Shown here: positions 17,638-23,396 of the stretch, one piece after another
How positions within the stretch are numbered: position 1 is the first letter of the stretch
How the letters are laid out: the number at the start of each line of letters is the position of its first letter
Assembly (NCBI GenBank): GCA_946479335.1
Contig: CAMLFP010000041.1
Location: 1 to 23,396, forward strand
Source: an uncultured Archangium sp.
GTDB lineage: Bacteria > Myxococcota > Myxococcia > Myxococcales > Myxococcaceae
DNA: 23,396 nucleotides
Direction of reading: 5' to 3'
Translations under genes and position numbers: made by a program
The notes under the pieces: generated by a model
The model's input: only the letters and a program-made list of their open reading frames with translations
Database searches by the model: none
What the model was told of the DNA's origin: nothing

Positions 17638-19199
17638 GGCGCCGCCTCGACCACCGCGGTCACGCGCGTCTCGACATCGGTGATCGACGTGAGGCCCGCG
17701 TACGCCTCGTGCGTCTTGCCGTGACTCACGACCCTGCGCGCGCCGCGCTGGTCGCGGATCTCGACGGGCCGGTCGTCGGCGATCGCGCCGTCACTCGTCT
17801 CCAGCCACCATTCGAAGTCAGTCGCCGCGCGCGCGACGCGCACGTTCACGGCCGGCGCTGGCGCGACGGTGATCGCCAGTTGCGAACGCGCCCGCGAGCT
17901 CGGCGCCCCGGCGCTGAGGGCCGCGCGCAGGCCGGGCCACTCGGCGTGCACCACCTCCGCGCCGACCGGGCACACGGCCGTGCCATCTGCGCCGGTGACG
18001 ATCGGCGTGGCCCCGACCATCAACCTCTGCCCGGCGACCGGCAGCCCCGCGAGGTCAGAGACGCGCGCGAGCACGGCGTCGCCGACGCGCTCCACGCTGA
18101 GCAGCGCAGGCTCGTGCCCTTGAGGGCCGAACGCGGTGAAGTCGACGGAGCGCCCGCCCAGCGGCTCGTCGACCGCGGGCCGCCATTCCAACGTGGCCTC
18201 GCCGCCCGCGCCCGTCACGGCCGAGCCGAAGCCGGGCGCCTGCACCGTCACGCCCGCGAGCGGGCGACCGAACGCATCTCTCGCGCGCGCGACCACGCGC
18301 AGCCGGCCGCCCTGATGGGCGACGCGATCTTCGGCCTCGACCTCCAGCGCGCGCACCGGGCCCTGCGACAACGCGATGCGCACCTCTTCGCTGGAATCGA
18401 CCGCGCGCTGCTTCCATGACGCGCGCAGCGTCTCCACGCCGGTGCCCAGCTCTCGAGGCGCCGTCCACGTCCACTCCTGCACGCCGTCGCCCAGCTCCTT
18501 CGCCGCGCTCCAGGTGCCGTGGCCGCCGCTCCAACGAACCTTCGCGCCCCGCGTCGCGCCGCCGTGCTGATCAGACGAGGCGCACAGCACCCGCGCCTTC
18601 GACATGCCATCGGCGGGCAGCGTGGTGGGCGTCGCGACGCACGCGAGCTGATCGACGCGCGGCAACATCAGGACCAACTTCGCGGAGCGCTTGTTGCCGA
18701 CGCGATCGACGGTGGTGGTGGTCGCGACCCCGAAGCCCGGCGGCACGACGAGCGGCAATCTGAAGCTCCCGTCGCCTTGCGCGCGCACCGGGCCGAACGT
18801 GGCGTCTCCCAGCTTGATGCGCACCTCGGCGCCGGGCTCGGCGCGCCCCGGCACTTCGACCGCGCTGGCCATCGGCACCCGCAGCACGCCGAACGCGCCA
18901 TCGACCGACTGCGGGTGGGGCCACGGCGCGAAGGCGACGATGATCGCCACCTCCGGCGCGCGCGTGGCGGGCAACACGTAGCGCGCGCGGTACTGGCCCG
19001 GCGCGAGGCGCTCGACGGCCTCGATGACTCCCACGTTGGCGCGGAGCACCGGCGGCGCCGGGCGATCGGCGGTGGTGGTGATGTTCAGCACCGCCTCGGT
19101 GTCGCGCCCCTTCACCGGCGCGGAAGGCGTCAACTGCAACGAGACCTGCGCGTGCGCCACGACGCTGACGACGACGAGCGGGAGGAGCCGGCCACGCAT
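17634..19199 (-). CDS. secreted Ig-like (Big_1/invasin-type) protein
   Basis: The product has 521 residues from ATG 19199. A signal peptide (MRGRLLPLVVVSVVAHA) should be cleaved before QVSLQLTPS. The body is a string of beta-sandwich domains: about 18-105, 108-180 (with GRAEPGAEVRIKLGDATFG), a Big_1-type domain at about 187-275 recognised by ATPTTLPADGMSKARV, another at about 280-365 (ARARDAFGRPLAGVTVQ), and two more small beta domains. There is no MYXO-CTERM tail or C-terminal membrane helix, so it is soluble in the periplasm or at the surface, or held by a partner. An AAGGT Shine-Dalgarno-like stretch lies about 9 nt before the ATG. It overlaps the barrel gene by 4 bp, suggesting the two are made in equal amounts and work together. 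Confidence 0.85.
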   Translation of the reverse strand: MRGRLLPLVVVSVVAHAQVSLQLTPSAPVKGRDTEAVLNITTTADRPAPPVLRANVGVIEAVERLAPGQYRARYVLPATRAPEVAIIVAFAPWPHPQSVDGAFGVLRVPMASAVEVPGRAEPGAEVRIKLGDATFGPVRAQGDGSFRLPLVVPPGFGVATTTTVDRVGNKRSAKLVLMLPRVDQLACVATPTTLPADGMSKARVLCASSDQHGGATRGAKVRWSGGHGTWSAAKELGDGVQEWTWTAPRELGTGVETLRASWKQRAVDSSEEVRIALSQGPVRALEVEAEDRVAHQGGRLRVVARARDAFGRPLAGVTVQAPGFGSAVTGAGGEATLEWRPAVDEPLGGRSVDFTAFGPQGHEPALLSVERVGDAVLARVSDLAGLPVAGQRLMVGATPIVTGADGTAVCPVGAEVVHAEWPGLRAALSAGAPSSRARSQLAITVAPAPAVNVRVARAATDFEWWLETSDGAIADDRPVEIRDQRGARRVVSHGKTHEAYAGLTSITDVETRVTAVVEAAP

Positions 19200-19220
19200 C
19201 GGAGCGCGACCTTATTTCCC

Positions 19221-20879
19221 TTAACGCTGCGCGCGGACGGAGATCGTGCGCTGACGACGGCTGACCAACGCCGCGAGGGCCAGCATCAGGAACACCGGGA
19301 GCGACGCGCCCCCTGTGCTGGAGCACCCGCCGCCGTGGTGGCCGTCGTGGTGTCCACCATGGCCGCCGCCGGTGCCTCCATCGGGCGTCGGCAGCGGCTC
19401 CGAGCAGGTCATGCCGAGATCGAGCCGCACGGTGGTGCGCTCCGGGCCCTCGCCGTCATGCACGTGCAGCTTCACGTTGCTGGCGTCGACGGTGGTGCCG
19501 GGCACGAAGTCGCTCGCGGGGCCGCCGTCATCGTCGTGCCCGCGCGAGCACCCGCCTCCCTCCCCGTGGCCTCCCGTCTTGCAGCCTTCGAAGGCATAGC
19601 TCGCTCCGTTGACGCCGTGGTGCGGGCTGGTGCCGCGGTAGAGACAGGTGACGATCTGCGTGCCGCTGGTGAAGGTCAGGTACGCCTTCTTGGCCGAGGT
19701 GCCGGAGGAGCCCTCCACCACGGGCAACGCGTCGGGGATGGTGAAGCTCAGGTCAGGTGAGAAGCTGCGAGCGTCGTCGAACCAGCGTGACGGCGAGTAC
19801 GTGCGCGACGCCTCGAGGACCACCTGCGCGCTGCACTGCCCGGGCGGCGGCGGCAGCGAGAACGTCGCGCCGTAGATGTCGTGCGAATCGGCGCCGGTGG
19901 CGATCGACTGCCACACCACGCGGACCGCTCCGTTCGGCAACACCGTGACGTCGTTGAGCGATTCGTTGGCATCGGGCGTGTCGGTGAGCTGGAACAGCCG
20001 GCCCGTGGAGATCTGCAGGAGGTAGAGGTCGCTGTGGTTGAGGTCGACCGGCCGGCTCTCGAACGCGATCACATCACCTCGGATCGACGGGTTCACCTGG
20101 GGCCCCGGCAGCTCGTAGCGGACCTCGACCCCGGTCTCGAGATCGGCGGTGACGATGTCGGCGCTCAGCAGCAGGTTGTCCTGGTCTTCGCGCATGAACA
20201 CCACGGTGTGACCGCTCACGTCGGGCAGCGTGTCGCGACCGGGGTCTTGCGACGCCCACCCCGTCGTCCACCCGGTGCTGCCCTTCCGCGCGTAGGCGAT
20301 GTCACAGGCCGTGCCCGAGGAGCACACCTCGTAGACCACCACGTCGCCGTCATTCGAGGTCGCCACGTTCTGCTGGTACAGCGTGTCGCTCGTCGTCAGC
20401 TGCGTCAGCGTGTTGGTGGTGAGGTCGAGCGCCACCACGTCGCCGGTGCTCGGGTCGTTGGTGTAGTCGACGAAGGCCGCCGTCTGCCCGCCGATGGTGA
20501 CGCCGAAGTGGCTCGCGTTCGGCGCGGGCGCGAGCTCCGTCACCGTGTTGTGCGCCACGTCGTACAACATGATCGACGTCAGCCCGGTGGTGCCGTCGGC
20601 GCGCGTGAAGACGATGCGCCCGGTGTCGACGTCGCTGAGCACGTCGTAGCTGCCCACCGGCGTGGGGATGGCGGAGTCGAGGCCGGTCGAGAAGTCGTAG
20701 AAGCGGATCTGCGTGGTGGCGTTGTCGTCGGTGTACGCGGCGAGATCGCCATCGACGCGGGGCTCCAACTGCTCACCCGGCTGCGTGTTGATGGGGGTCG
20801 CGACCGGCGTCAGCGTGCCGGCCGACTGCGGCGTGATGGCGAGCAGCGCGGCGATGAGGGGCGTCAAACTGGCTGCCAT
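19221..20879 (-). CDS. secreted beta-propeller-like protein with MYXO-CTERM-like tail
   Basis: The product has 552 residues from ATG 20879, preceded by a strong Shine-Dalgarno GGAGG with 5-nt spacing. A signal peptide covers about residues 1-20. Residues about 25-345 consist of repeats of type D-G-x-x-V-V-Y/F and D-L-x-T-x-x-x-x-Q-L-T (for example YDFSTGLDS, LDLTTNTLTQLT, LLQISTGRLFQLT), as in TolB-like six-bladed propellers. About 350-490 is a Cys-containing beta domain with a Gly/His/Asp-rich insert. Then comes a GGHGGHHDGHHGGGC stretch with five His residues (507-515) and Cys519, a hydrophobic helix (about 525-539) and SRRQR: a MYXO-CTERM-like sorting tail with a longer Arg-rich end than usual. 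It is the first gene behind the c-di-GMP riboswitch leader, 21 bp before the Ig-like gene. Confidence 0.88.
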   Translation of the reverse strand: MAASLTPLIAALLAITPQSAGTLTPVATPINTQPGEQLEPRVDGDLAAYTDDNATTQIRFYDFSTGLDSAIPTPVGSYDVLSDVDTGRIVFTRADGTTGLTSIMLYDVAHNTVTELAPAPNASHFGVTIGGQTAAFVDYTNDPSTGDVVALDLTTNTLTQLTTSDTLYQQNVATSNDGDVVVYEVCSSGTACDIAYARKGSTGWTTGWASQDPGRDTLPDVSGHTVVFMREDQDNLLLSADIVTADLETGVEVRYELPGPQVNPSIRGDVIAFESRPVDLNHSDLYLLQISTGRLFQLTDTPDANESLNDVTVLPNGAVRVVWQSIATGADSHDIYGATFSLPPPPGQCSAQVVLEASRTYSPSRWFDDARSFSPDLSFTIPDALPVVEGSSGTSAKKAYLTFTSGTQIVTCLYRGTSPHHGVNGASYAFEGCKTGGHGEGGGCSRGHDDDGGPASDFVPGTTVDASNVKLHVHDGEGPERTTVRLDLGMTCSEPLPTPDGGTGGGHGGHHDGHHGGGCSSTGGASLPVFLMLALAALVSRRQRTISVRAQR

Positions 20880-20880
20880 C

Positions 20881-20922
20881 GGAACCTCCCGCCGGCTGAC
20901 CGCTCCGGCTACGACTGGTTCC
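20881..20922 (-). promoter_or_regulatory. hairpin able to sequester the Shine-Dalgarno of the first operon gene
   Basis: On the minus strand GGAACC (20922-20917) pairs exactly with GGTTCC (20886-20881), which includes the last two G of the Shine-Dalgarno GGAGG (20889-20885). Inside lies a second stem GCCGG/CCGGC (20910-20906 with 20895-20891). If formed, ribosome access to ATG 20879 would be reduced. This is the likely expression platform of the aptamer upstream, acting on translation; no terminator-type U tract is present. Confidence 0.5.
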
Positions 20923-20957
20923 CGATCAGGTCACGAATGGCCACTGCCTTCGCCACT

Positions 20958-21060
20958 CGCCTCCTGGAGACCACGGCCAGCCGCTTCGCGAGACTGCCGA
21001 AGTGAGGCTCCACGGTTTTGCGACCCCGGGCTTTCCCCGGGTGTGCCCTGATCAGGAGCG
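20958..21060 (-). promoter_or_regulatory. cyclic-di-GMP-I (GEMM-I) riboswitch aptamer candidate
   Basis: The leader reads, on the minus strand, AGGGCA then CACCCGGG-GAAAG-CCCGGGG and TCGCAAAACC, matching the GEMM-I pattern AGGGCAAACC, GAAA-capped P2, GGGACGCAAAGCC. P2 is 21042-21036 with 21030-21023. P3 is ACCGTGGAGCC (21016-21006) with GGCTGGCCGTGGT (20982-20970), 11 pairs with a two-G bulge, extended by CTTCG/CGAAG (21002-20998 with 20988-20984). P1 is CTCCT/AGGAG (21058-21054 with 20965-20961). Aligned with the V. cholerae Vc2 RNA as I remember it, G20 is at 21047, A47 at 21019 and C92 at 20967, all conserved; G at position 20 points to c-di-GMP rather than cGAMP. It lies between a promoter-like site and the first gene of the surface operon. 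A covariance-model search was not possible here. Confidence 0.78.
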
Positions 21061-21072
21061 TGTTCGTCAGGG

Positions 21073-21102
21073 AGGATACGGAGCCCGAGTCACTCTCGTC
21101 AA
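21073..21102 (-). promoter_or_regulatory. sigma70-like promoter of the surface operon
   Basis: On the minus strand TTGACG (21102-21097) and TATCCT (21078-21073) are 18 bp apart. Transcription would start near 21066, a few nucleotides before the P1 stem of the riboswitch, which is the expected arrangement. The -35 box lies about 10 bp from the -35 box of the divergent tRNA promoter. Confidence 0.55.
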
Positions 21103-21111
21103 ACACACCTC

Positions 21112-21139
21112 TTGCGACACGCAGCGCTTGTCGTGTAAC
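21112..21139 (+). promoter_or_regulatory. probable promoter of the tRNA gene
   Basis: TTGCGA (21112-21117) and TGTAAC (21134-21139) are separated by 16 bp, and the tRNA begins 17 bp further on. The GC-rich stretch after the -10 box (gcgcgcgc) resembles the discriminator of stringently controlled stable-RNA promoters; that regulation is inference. Confidence 0.4.
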
Positions 21140-21155
21140 TGCGCGCGCACTTCAT

Positions 21156-21232
21156 GGCCAGGTAGCTCAGCTGGCTAGAGCGGCGGTCTCATAATCCGCA
21201 GGTAGTCGGTTCGAGTCCGACCCTGGCCACCA
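21156..21232 (+). tRNA. tRNA with anticodon CAU, probably elongator tRNA-Met
   Basis: A full cloverleaf is visible: acceptor stem GGCCAGG/CCTGGCC (21156-21162 with 21222-21228), D arm GCTCAGCTGGCTAGAGC, anticodon arm GCGGT-CTCATAA-TCCGC with anticodon CAU, variable loop AGGTA, T arm with GGTTCGAGTCC, discriminator A and an encoded CCA (21230-21232). It is not initiator tRNA, because the first acceptor pair is G-C and the anticodon stem lacks three G-C pairs. A CAU anticodon is also used by tRNA-Ile2 after lysidine modification, so Ile2 is the alternative; the TCTCATAATCC anticodon arm fits elongator Met better. Confidence 0.93.
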
Positions 21233-21237
21233 TGAAG

Positions 21238-21274
21238 AGCCCTGCATGGCGACCCCATGCAGGGCTGTTTTTTT
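21238..21274 (+). terminator. strong intrinsic terminator after the tRNA
   Basis: A perfect 12-bp stem AGCCCTGCATGG/CCATGCAGGGCT (21238-21249 with 21255-21266) with a 5-nt loop is followed by G and seven T (21268-21274). It ends transcription of the tRNA 5 nt after the CCA. Confidence 0.93.
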
Positions 21275-21301
21275 GACGAGTTGGGGTTTGCCGCGTCTCA
21301 T
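21273..21301 (+). promoter_or_regulatory. possible promoter of the ribbon-helix-helix gene
   Basis: TTGACG (21273-21278), which begins in the T tract of the terminator, and TCTCAT (21296-21301) are 17 bp apart. Transcription would begin near 21308, right at an inverted repeat. The match is moderate. Confidence 0.33.
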
Positions 21302-21309
21302 CGGCTTCA

Positions 21310-21333
21310 GGTTGCTGCGTACCTGTAGCAACC
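21310..21333 (+). promoter_or_regulatory. inverted repeat, candidate operator or leader hairpin
   Basis: GGTTGCT (21310-21316) and AGCAACC (21327-21333) are perfect inverted copies with a 10-bp spacer, 17 bp before the start codon of a small DNA-binding-type protein. It could be a self-regulatory operator bound by a dimer of dimers, or an RNA hairpin in the leader. Confidence 0.4.
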
Positions 21334-21350
21334 GCACCGGGAGACCGACG

Positions 21351-21596
21351 ATGCACGAAAGCACCATGACCCCGCGCCTGATGGACGTCTCAGACGTTCA
21401 GCGCACGACACCCACCCACGCCGAGCCTGAGATCGACAAGGGCGAGGTCGTCAGCACGCACGTGCTGGTGGAGCAGCAGAAGGTCGATCGCCTCCGCGAG
21501 CTGTCGCGCCGCACGCGCATCGCCCAGAGCGAGTACCTGCGCGAGGCCGTCGACGACCTGCTCGGCAAGTACAAGAAGGAAGAGGGCGAGCCGTGA
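21351..21596 (+). CDS. ribbon-helix-helix (CopG/Arc-like) DNA-binding protein
   Basis: The product has 81 residues from ATG 21351, with GGGAG 7 nt upstream. The frame is open from 21246, but that part lies in the terminator. Residues 1-32 are a polar tail; 33-75 form the ribbon-helix-helix: strand VVSTHVLV, helix EQQKVDRLRELSRR, turn, and helix QSEYLREAVDDLLGKY. The QSEYLREAV helix is typical of CopG/RHH_1 regulators, which bind DNA as dimers through the strand. It may control itself through the inverted repeat upstream. Its stop overlaps the start of a 40-codon ORF as GTGA. No toxin partner of known type follows, so an antitoxin role is not supported. Confidence 0.85.
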   Translation: MHESTMTPRLMDVSDVQRTTPTHAEPEIDKGEVVSTHVLVEQQKVDRLRELSRRTRIAQSEYLREAVDDLLGKYKKEEGEP

Positions 21597-21715
21597 CGCC
21601 CGCCGTTCGGGTTCGCCGCCCCGCGCCGCGGCCGTCGCCGCCCTCGCCCATCAACGCGGAGGAGAAGTCACCGCTCCTCGACGCGATCCGCGCGTACCTC
21701 GACGCCCGGCCCTGA
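21593..21715 (+). CDS. candidate 40-residue protein coupled to the RHH gene
   Basis: A GTG at 21593 overlaps the stop of the RHH gene by 4 bp (GTGA). The 40 residues begin with a Pro/Arg-rich segment (TPAVRVRRPAPRPSPPSP) and end in an amphipathic helix (EEKSPLLDAIRAYLDARP). The GTGA overlap matches the coupling seen elsewhere in this window, which favours translation. Against it, the last 48 bp overlap the 3' end of the convergent DedA gene and the Pro/Arg composition is what GC-rich shadow frames give. It is a candidate only. Confidence 0.35.
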   Translation: MTPAVRVRRPAPRPSPPSPINAEEKSPLLDAIRAYLDARP

Positions 21716-22375
21716 GTGCGGGTGCAGCTTCTCTTCGAGCGCCGCGACCGCCGTCGCTCGGTTCCGTTTGCTGCGCCAGCGGCTCACCAGCACCACCACC
21801 ACGATCATCGCGAGGATCGCGATGATCACGTTGCGCTCACCGCGCGCGATTCGCGCCGTGAGTGACTCGATGTCTGCGCCGAACTTGTACCCGAGCACCA
21901 CGAACAGCGGCGCCGACGCCAGCGCGGCCAGCGAGTCGTAGAGCGCGAACTTCGGGTAGTGCATGCCGACCGACCCGGCCGTGAAGTACGTCACCGTGCG
22001 CACGCCGGGGAGGAAGCGCGCTGCCAGCACCAGCTTCTCGCCGTGCTTGTGGAAGAGCCCTTCGACCCACGCGCGGCGCTCCGCCGTCACCACGCGGCGC
22101 AGGAGCCTCGGCACCGCGTTGGGGTTCGAGCCGAAGCGGCGCCCCAGCCAGAACATGATCGAGTCACCGATGATGATGCCGAGGTACCCGGTGATGATCA
22201 TCACCCACAGATCGGCCTGGCCGCGGTGCACCAGCACCCCGCCCATCACGAGCGGGATGTCCTCCGGCAGCGGCAGACCGAAGCCCGCCAGCAACAACAC
22301 GATGAACACCAGCCCGTAGGCCGTGACTCCCGCGGTGCTGCCGAGGAGCGCGATGAGGAGGTCTTTCACGTTCAC
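21668..22375 (-). CDS. DedA-family (SNARE-associated) membrane protein
   Basis: The product has 235 residues from GTG 22375, overlapping the upstream stop as GTGA. Members of this family are inner-membrane lipid-linked transporters; some flip undecaprenyl phosphate or phosphatidylethanolamine, others affect membrane potential and cell division. Family features seen are GLPLPEDIPL (Glu38, Asp39) after the first helix, GDSIMFWLGRRFG (Asp71), and AARFLPGVRTVTYFTAG (Arg120, Pro123, Arg126). Hydrophobic segments lie at about 17-35, 55-75, 140-165 and 185-205, including the re-entrant hairpins of the fold. The charged C-terminus (EEKLHPHSGPGVEVRADRV) overlaps the 40-codon ORF on the other strand. 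Which lipid is handled cannot be told. Confidence 0.92.
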   Translation of the reverse strand: MNVKDLLIALLGSTAGVTAYGLVFIVLLLAGFGLPLPEDIPLVMGGVLVHRGQADLWVMIITGYLGIIIGDSIMFWLGRRFGSNPNAVPRLLRRVVTAERRAWVEGLFHKHGEKLVLAARFLPGVRTVTYFTAGSVGMHYPKFALYDSLAALASAPLFVVLGYKFGADIESLTARIARGERNVIIAILAMIVVVVLVSRWRSKRNRATAVAALEEKLHPHSGPGVEVRADRVEER

Positions 22376-23367
22376 TTCTTCACTGGGCGGCGCGTCTCGA
22401 TCTTCCCGAGCGCGTCAGAGACGATCGCGTCGAGGGGCTTCCCCTCATCAAACAACTTCGCGATGTCCTTGATTCCGAAGTAGCCGCGCGAAGCCGCGGC
22501 CTCGTACGCCGCGTCATTGGCGTCGACCGAACGCAACGCGATGGCCTCGCCGATGGCGCCGGCCGCGAACTCGGCCACCGTGGTCTCCGTCGCGCCGGCC
22601 AGCTGGGCTTCCTTCAACACCGCCGCCCCACCCGCCCACTTCGCGACCGCCTTGTTCACCGCGGGCTCGATGGAGAGCCGCGCGAACTCCTTGATGAGGC
22701 CCTGCACGTTCGGCTTGTCGCTGGGGCCGACGATCAAGAACACCTCACCGCCCTCGCCGGTGACGGCGCGCACCTGGTCCTGCGCGTCGAGGAGGTTGAC
22801 GACGATCAGCGCCTCCTGCGACTCGGGCGTCTTGAGCAGCGCGCGGGCCTTCTGGAGCGGCCCGTCGGTCACCGTGAGGTACGTCTTGAGCGCCTTGCGG
22901 TACTCGGGCTGCACAGTGCCCATCAGCTCCTCGAGCTTCCACTCCTTCCACGCGCGGCCGAGCACCGCCTCGAGGCCCTTGAGCTCCTGCAGATCTTTCG
23001 CCTTCGCGCCCGCCGCGAACGGCGCCGCCTCGGAGGCCACCGCGTACGAGAGGTACTTGCGCAGCGCGGTCGGGTGCGCGTCGAAGAACGCGTCGGCCGC
23101 CTTGCGCACCTCCGGGTCACCACCGATGACGCGCGCGCGCACCTGCTGGCGCACCGGGTGGTACGACACGCGAGGCACCGGGTCTTTCCGCGTCACCGGG
23201 CCCGCGTCGAAGCCCGATGCGTTGAACACCGCGAAGAGCGCGAACACCCGCTCGTCATTGCGGAGCTCCACGCCCTCGCCCGTGTACAGGCTGGCGAACC
23301 AGTCGCCCTTCGAGGCGGCCAGGGCGGAGGTCGAAACAAGGACGGTCAACGCGAGGCGGCGGAACAT
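22372..23367 (-). CDS. secreted protein of unknown function
   Basis: The product has 331 residues from ATG 23367. The frame is open to 23394 (ATG, MTRGVPRGA), but the later start gives a clean signal peptide (MFRRLALTVLVSTSALAA, cleavage before SKGDW). The mature protein looks largely helical, with conserved-looking DWFASLYTGEGVELRNDERVF, SGFDAGP and YHPVRQQVR near the N-terminus. There is no HExxH or other catalytic motif that I can name. The stop overlaps the DedA start by 4 bp, so both proteins are probably made together and this periplasmic protein may assist the DedA transporter; that link is inference. Its own promoter lies at or beyond the right edge of the window. Confidence 0.8.
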   Translation of the reverse strand: MFRRLALTVLVSTSALAASKGDWFASLYTGEGVELRNDERVFALFAVFNASGFDAGPVTRKDPVPRVSYHPVRQQVRARVIGGDPEVRKAADAFFDAHPTALRKYLSYAVASEAAPFAAGAKAKDLQELKGLEAVLGRAWKEWKLEELMGTVQPEYRKALKTYLTVTDGPLQKARALLKTPESQEALIVVNLLDAQDQVRAVTGEGGEVFLIVGPSDKPNVQGLIKEFARLSIEPAVNKAVAKWAGGAAVLKEAQLAGATETTVAEFAAGAIGEAIALRSVDANDAAYEAAASRGYFGIKDIAKLFDEGKPLDAIVSDALGKIETRRPVKK

Positions 23368-23396
23368 GGCCCCACGAGGTACCCCACGCGTCACAC

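Larger units (their letters stand above)
7088..21102 (-). other. predicted riboswitch-controlled surface-protein operon
   Basis: Seven genes share the minus strand with junctions of 21 bp, -4, -1, 18 bp, -4 and 16 bp, and only one promoter-like site with a long leader (21073-21102) is apparent. The reading order is propeller-like, Ig-like, beta-barrel, MYXO-CTERM, MopE-like lipoprotein, VOC, MshEN. Internal promoters cannot be excluded, especially before the VOC/MshEN pair. No terminator is visible at the 3' end, where the last gene faces the pseudokinase gene at a distance of 3 bp. Confidence 0.65.

Noticed and set aside
20958..21060. cGAMP-type (GEMM-Ib) reading of the aptamer
   Set aside because: The position matching G20 of Vc2 is G (21047) in my alignment, while the cGAMP-responsive subclass has A there. 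The alignment is by eye, so this is not final.
20909..21106. 65-codon minus-strand ORF in the operon leader
   Set aside because: It runs through the riboswitch stems, starts at the -35 region of the promoter and has no Shine-Dalgarno; the RNA structure explains the sequence better.
21156..21274. Integration site at the tRNA 3' end
   Set aside because: No integrase gene or direct repeat of the tRNA end was seen nearby; the downstream hairpin is a normal terminator.
21351..21715. Toxin-antitoxin pair (RHH antitoxin plus small toxin)
   Set aside because: The 40-codon downstream ORF shows no ParE/RelE-, MazF- or PIN-like features and may not be a gene.

Overview
This 23.4 kb window is GC-rich (my estimate is well above 65%) and looks like a chromosomal segment of a member of the Myxococcota (myxobacteria or close relatives). 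The support is two proteins ending in MYXO-CTERM-like tails (Cys/Gly-rich motif, hydrophobic helix, Arg cluster), a lipoprotein with many MopE-type CDGLDNDCDG repeats, a Hanks-type kinase-like protein with a DAG-rich linker and PEGA-like repeats, and a poly-Gly lipoprotein. Most open frames in such DNA are shadows. I kept 15 genes of normal type, one 40-codon candidate and one tRNA.

Left part (1-7084). A minus-strand pair (small one-helix membrane protein, then a Gly-rich lipoprotein cut by the window edge) diverges from a polytopic GT-C-like membrane protein, which is followed by a protein of unknown function. A secreted unknown protein (minus) diverges from an HtrA/Deg protease with two PDZ domains. 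Next comes a membrane-anchored Hanks-type pseudokinase lacking the beta3 Lys and the DFG Asp.

Central part (7088-21102, minus strand). Seven genes lie nose to tail with 1-4 bp overlaps or gaps of 16-21 bp. In transcription order they are: a secreted beta-propeller-like MYXO-CTERM protein, an invasin/Big_1-like Ig protein, a 1100-residue outer-membrane beta-barrel with an N-terminal SdrD_B/EF-hand-like module, a 918-residue MYXO-CTERM protein, a 971-residue 12-repeat MopE-like lipoprotein, a small VOC-fold protein, and an MshEN-domain (c-di-GMP receptor family) protein. The leader carries a sigma70-like promoter and about 100 nt that fold and align as a cyclic-di-GMP-I (GEMM-I) riboswitch, followed by a hairpin that can sequester the Shine-Dalgarno sequence of the first gene. 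The most interesting reading is a c-di-GMP-controlled cell-surface system whose message begins with a c-di-GMP aptamer and whose last gene encodes a c-di-GMP-receptor-type domain.

Right part (21112-23396). A tRNA with anticodon CAU (probably elongator Met) and its strong intrinsic terminator are followed by a small ribbon-helix-helix regulator with an inverted repeat in its leader and a coupled 40-codon ORF. Converging on these is a minus-strand pair: a secreted unknown protein coupled by a GTGA overlap to a DedA-family membrane protein. No insertion sequence, CRISPR array, integrase or rRNA gene was seen, and no gene-free stretch exceeds 300 bp; the longest (20880-21155) is the riboswitch leader plus two promoters.
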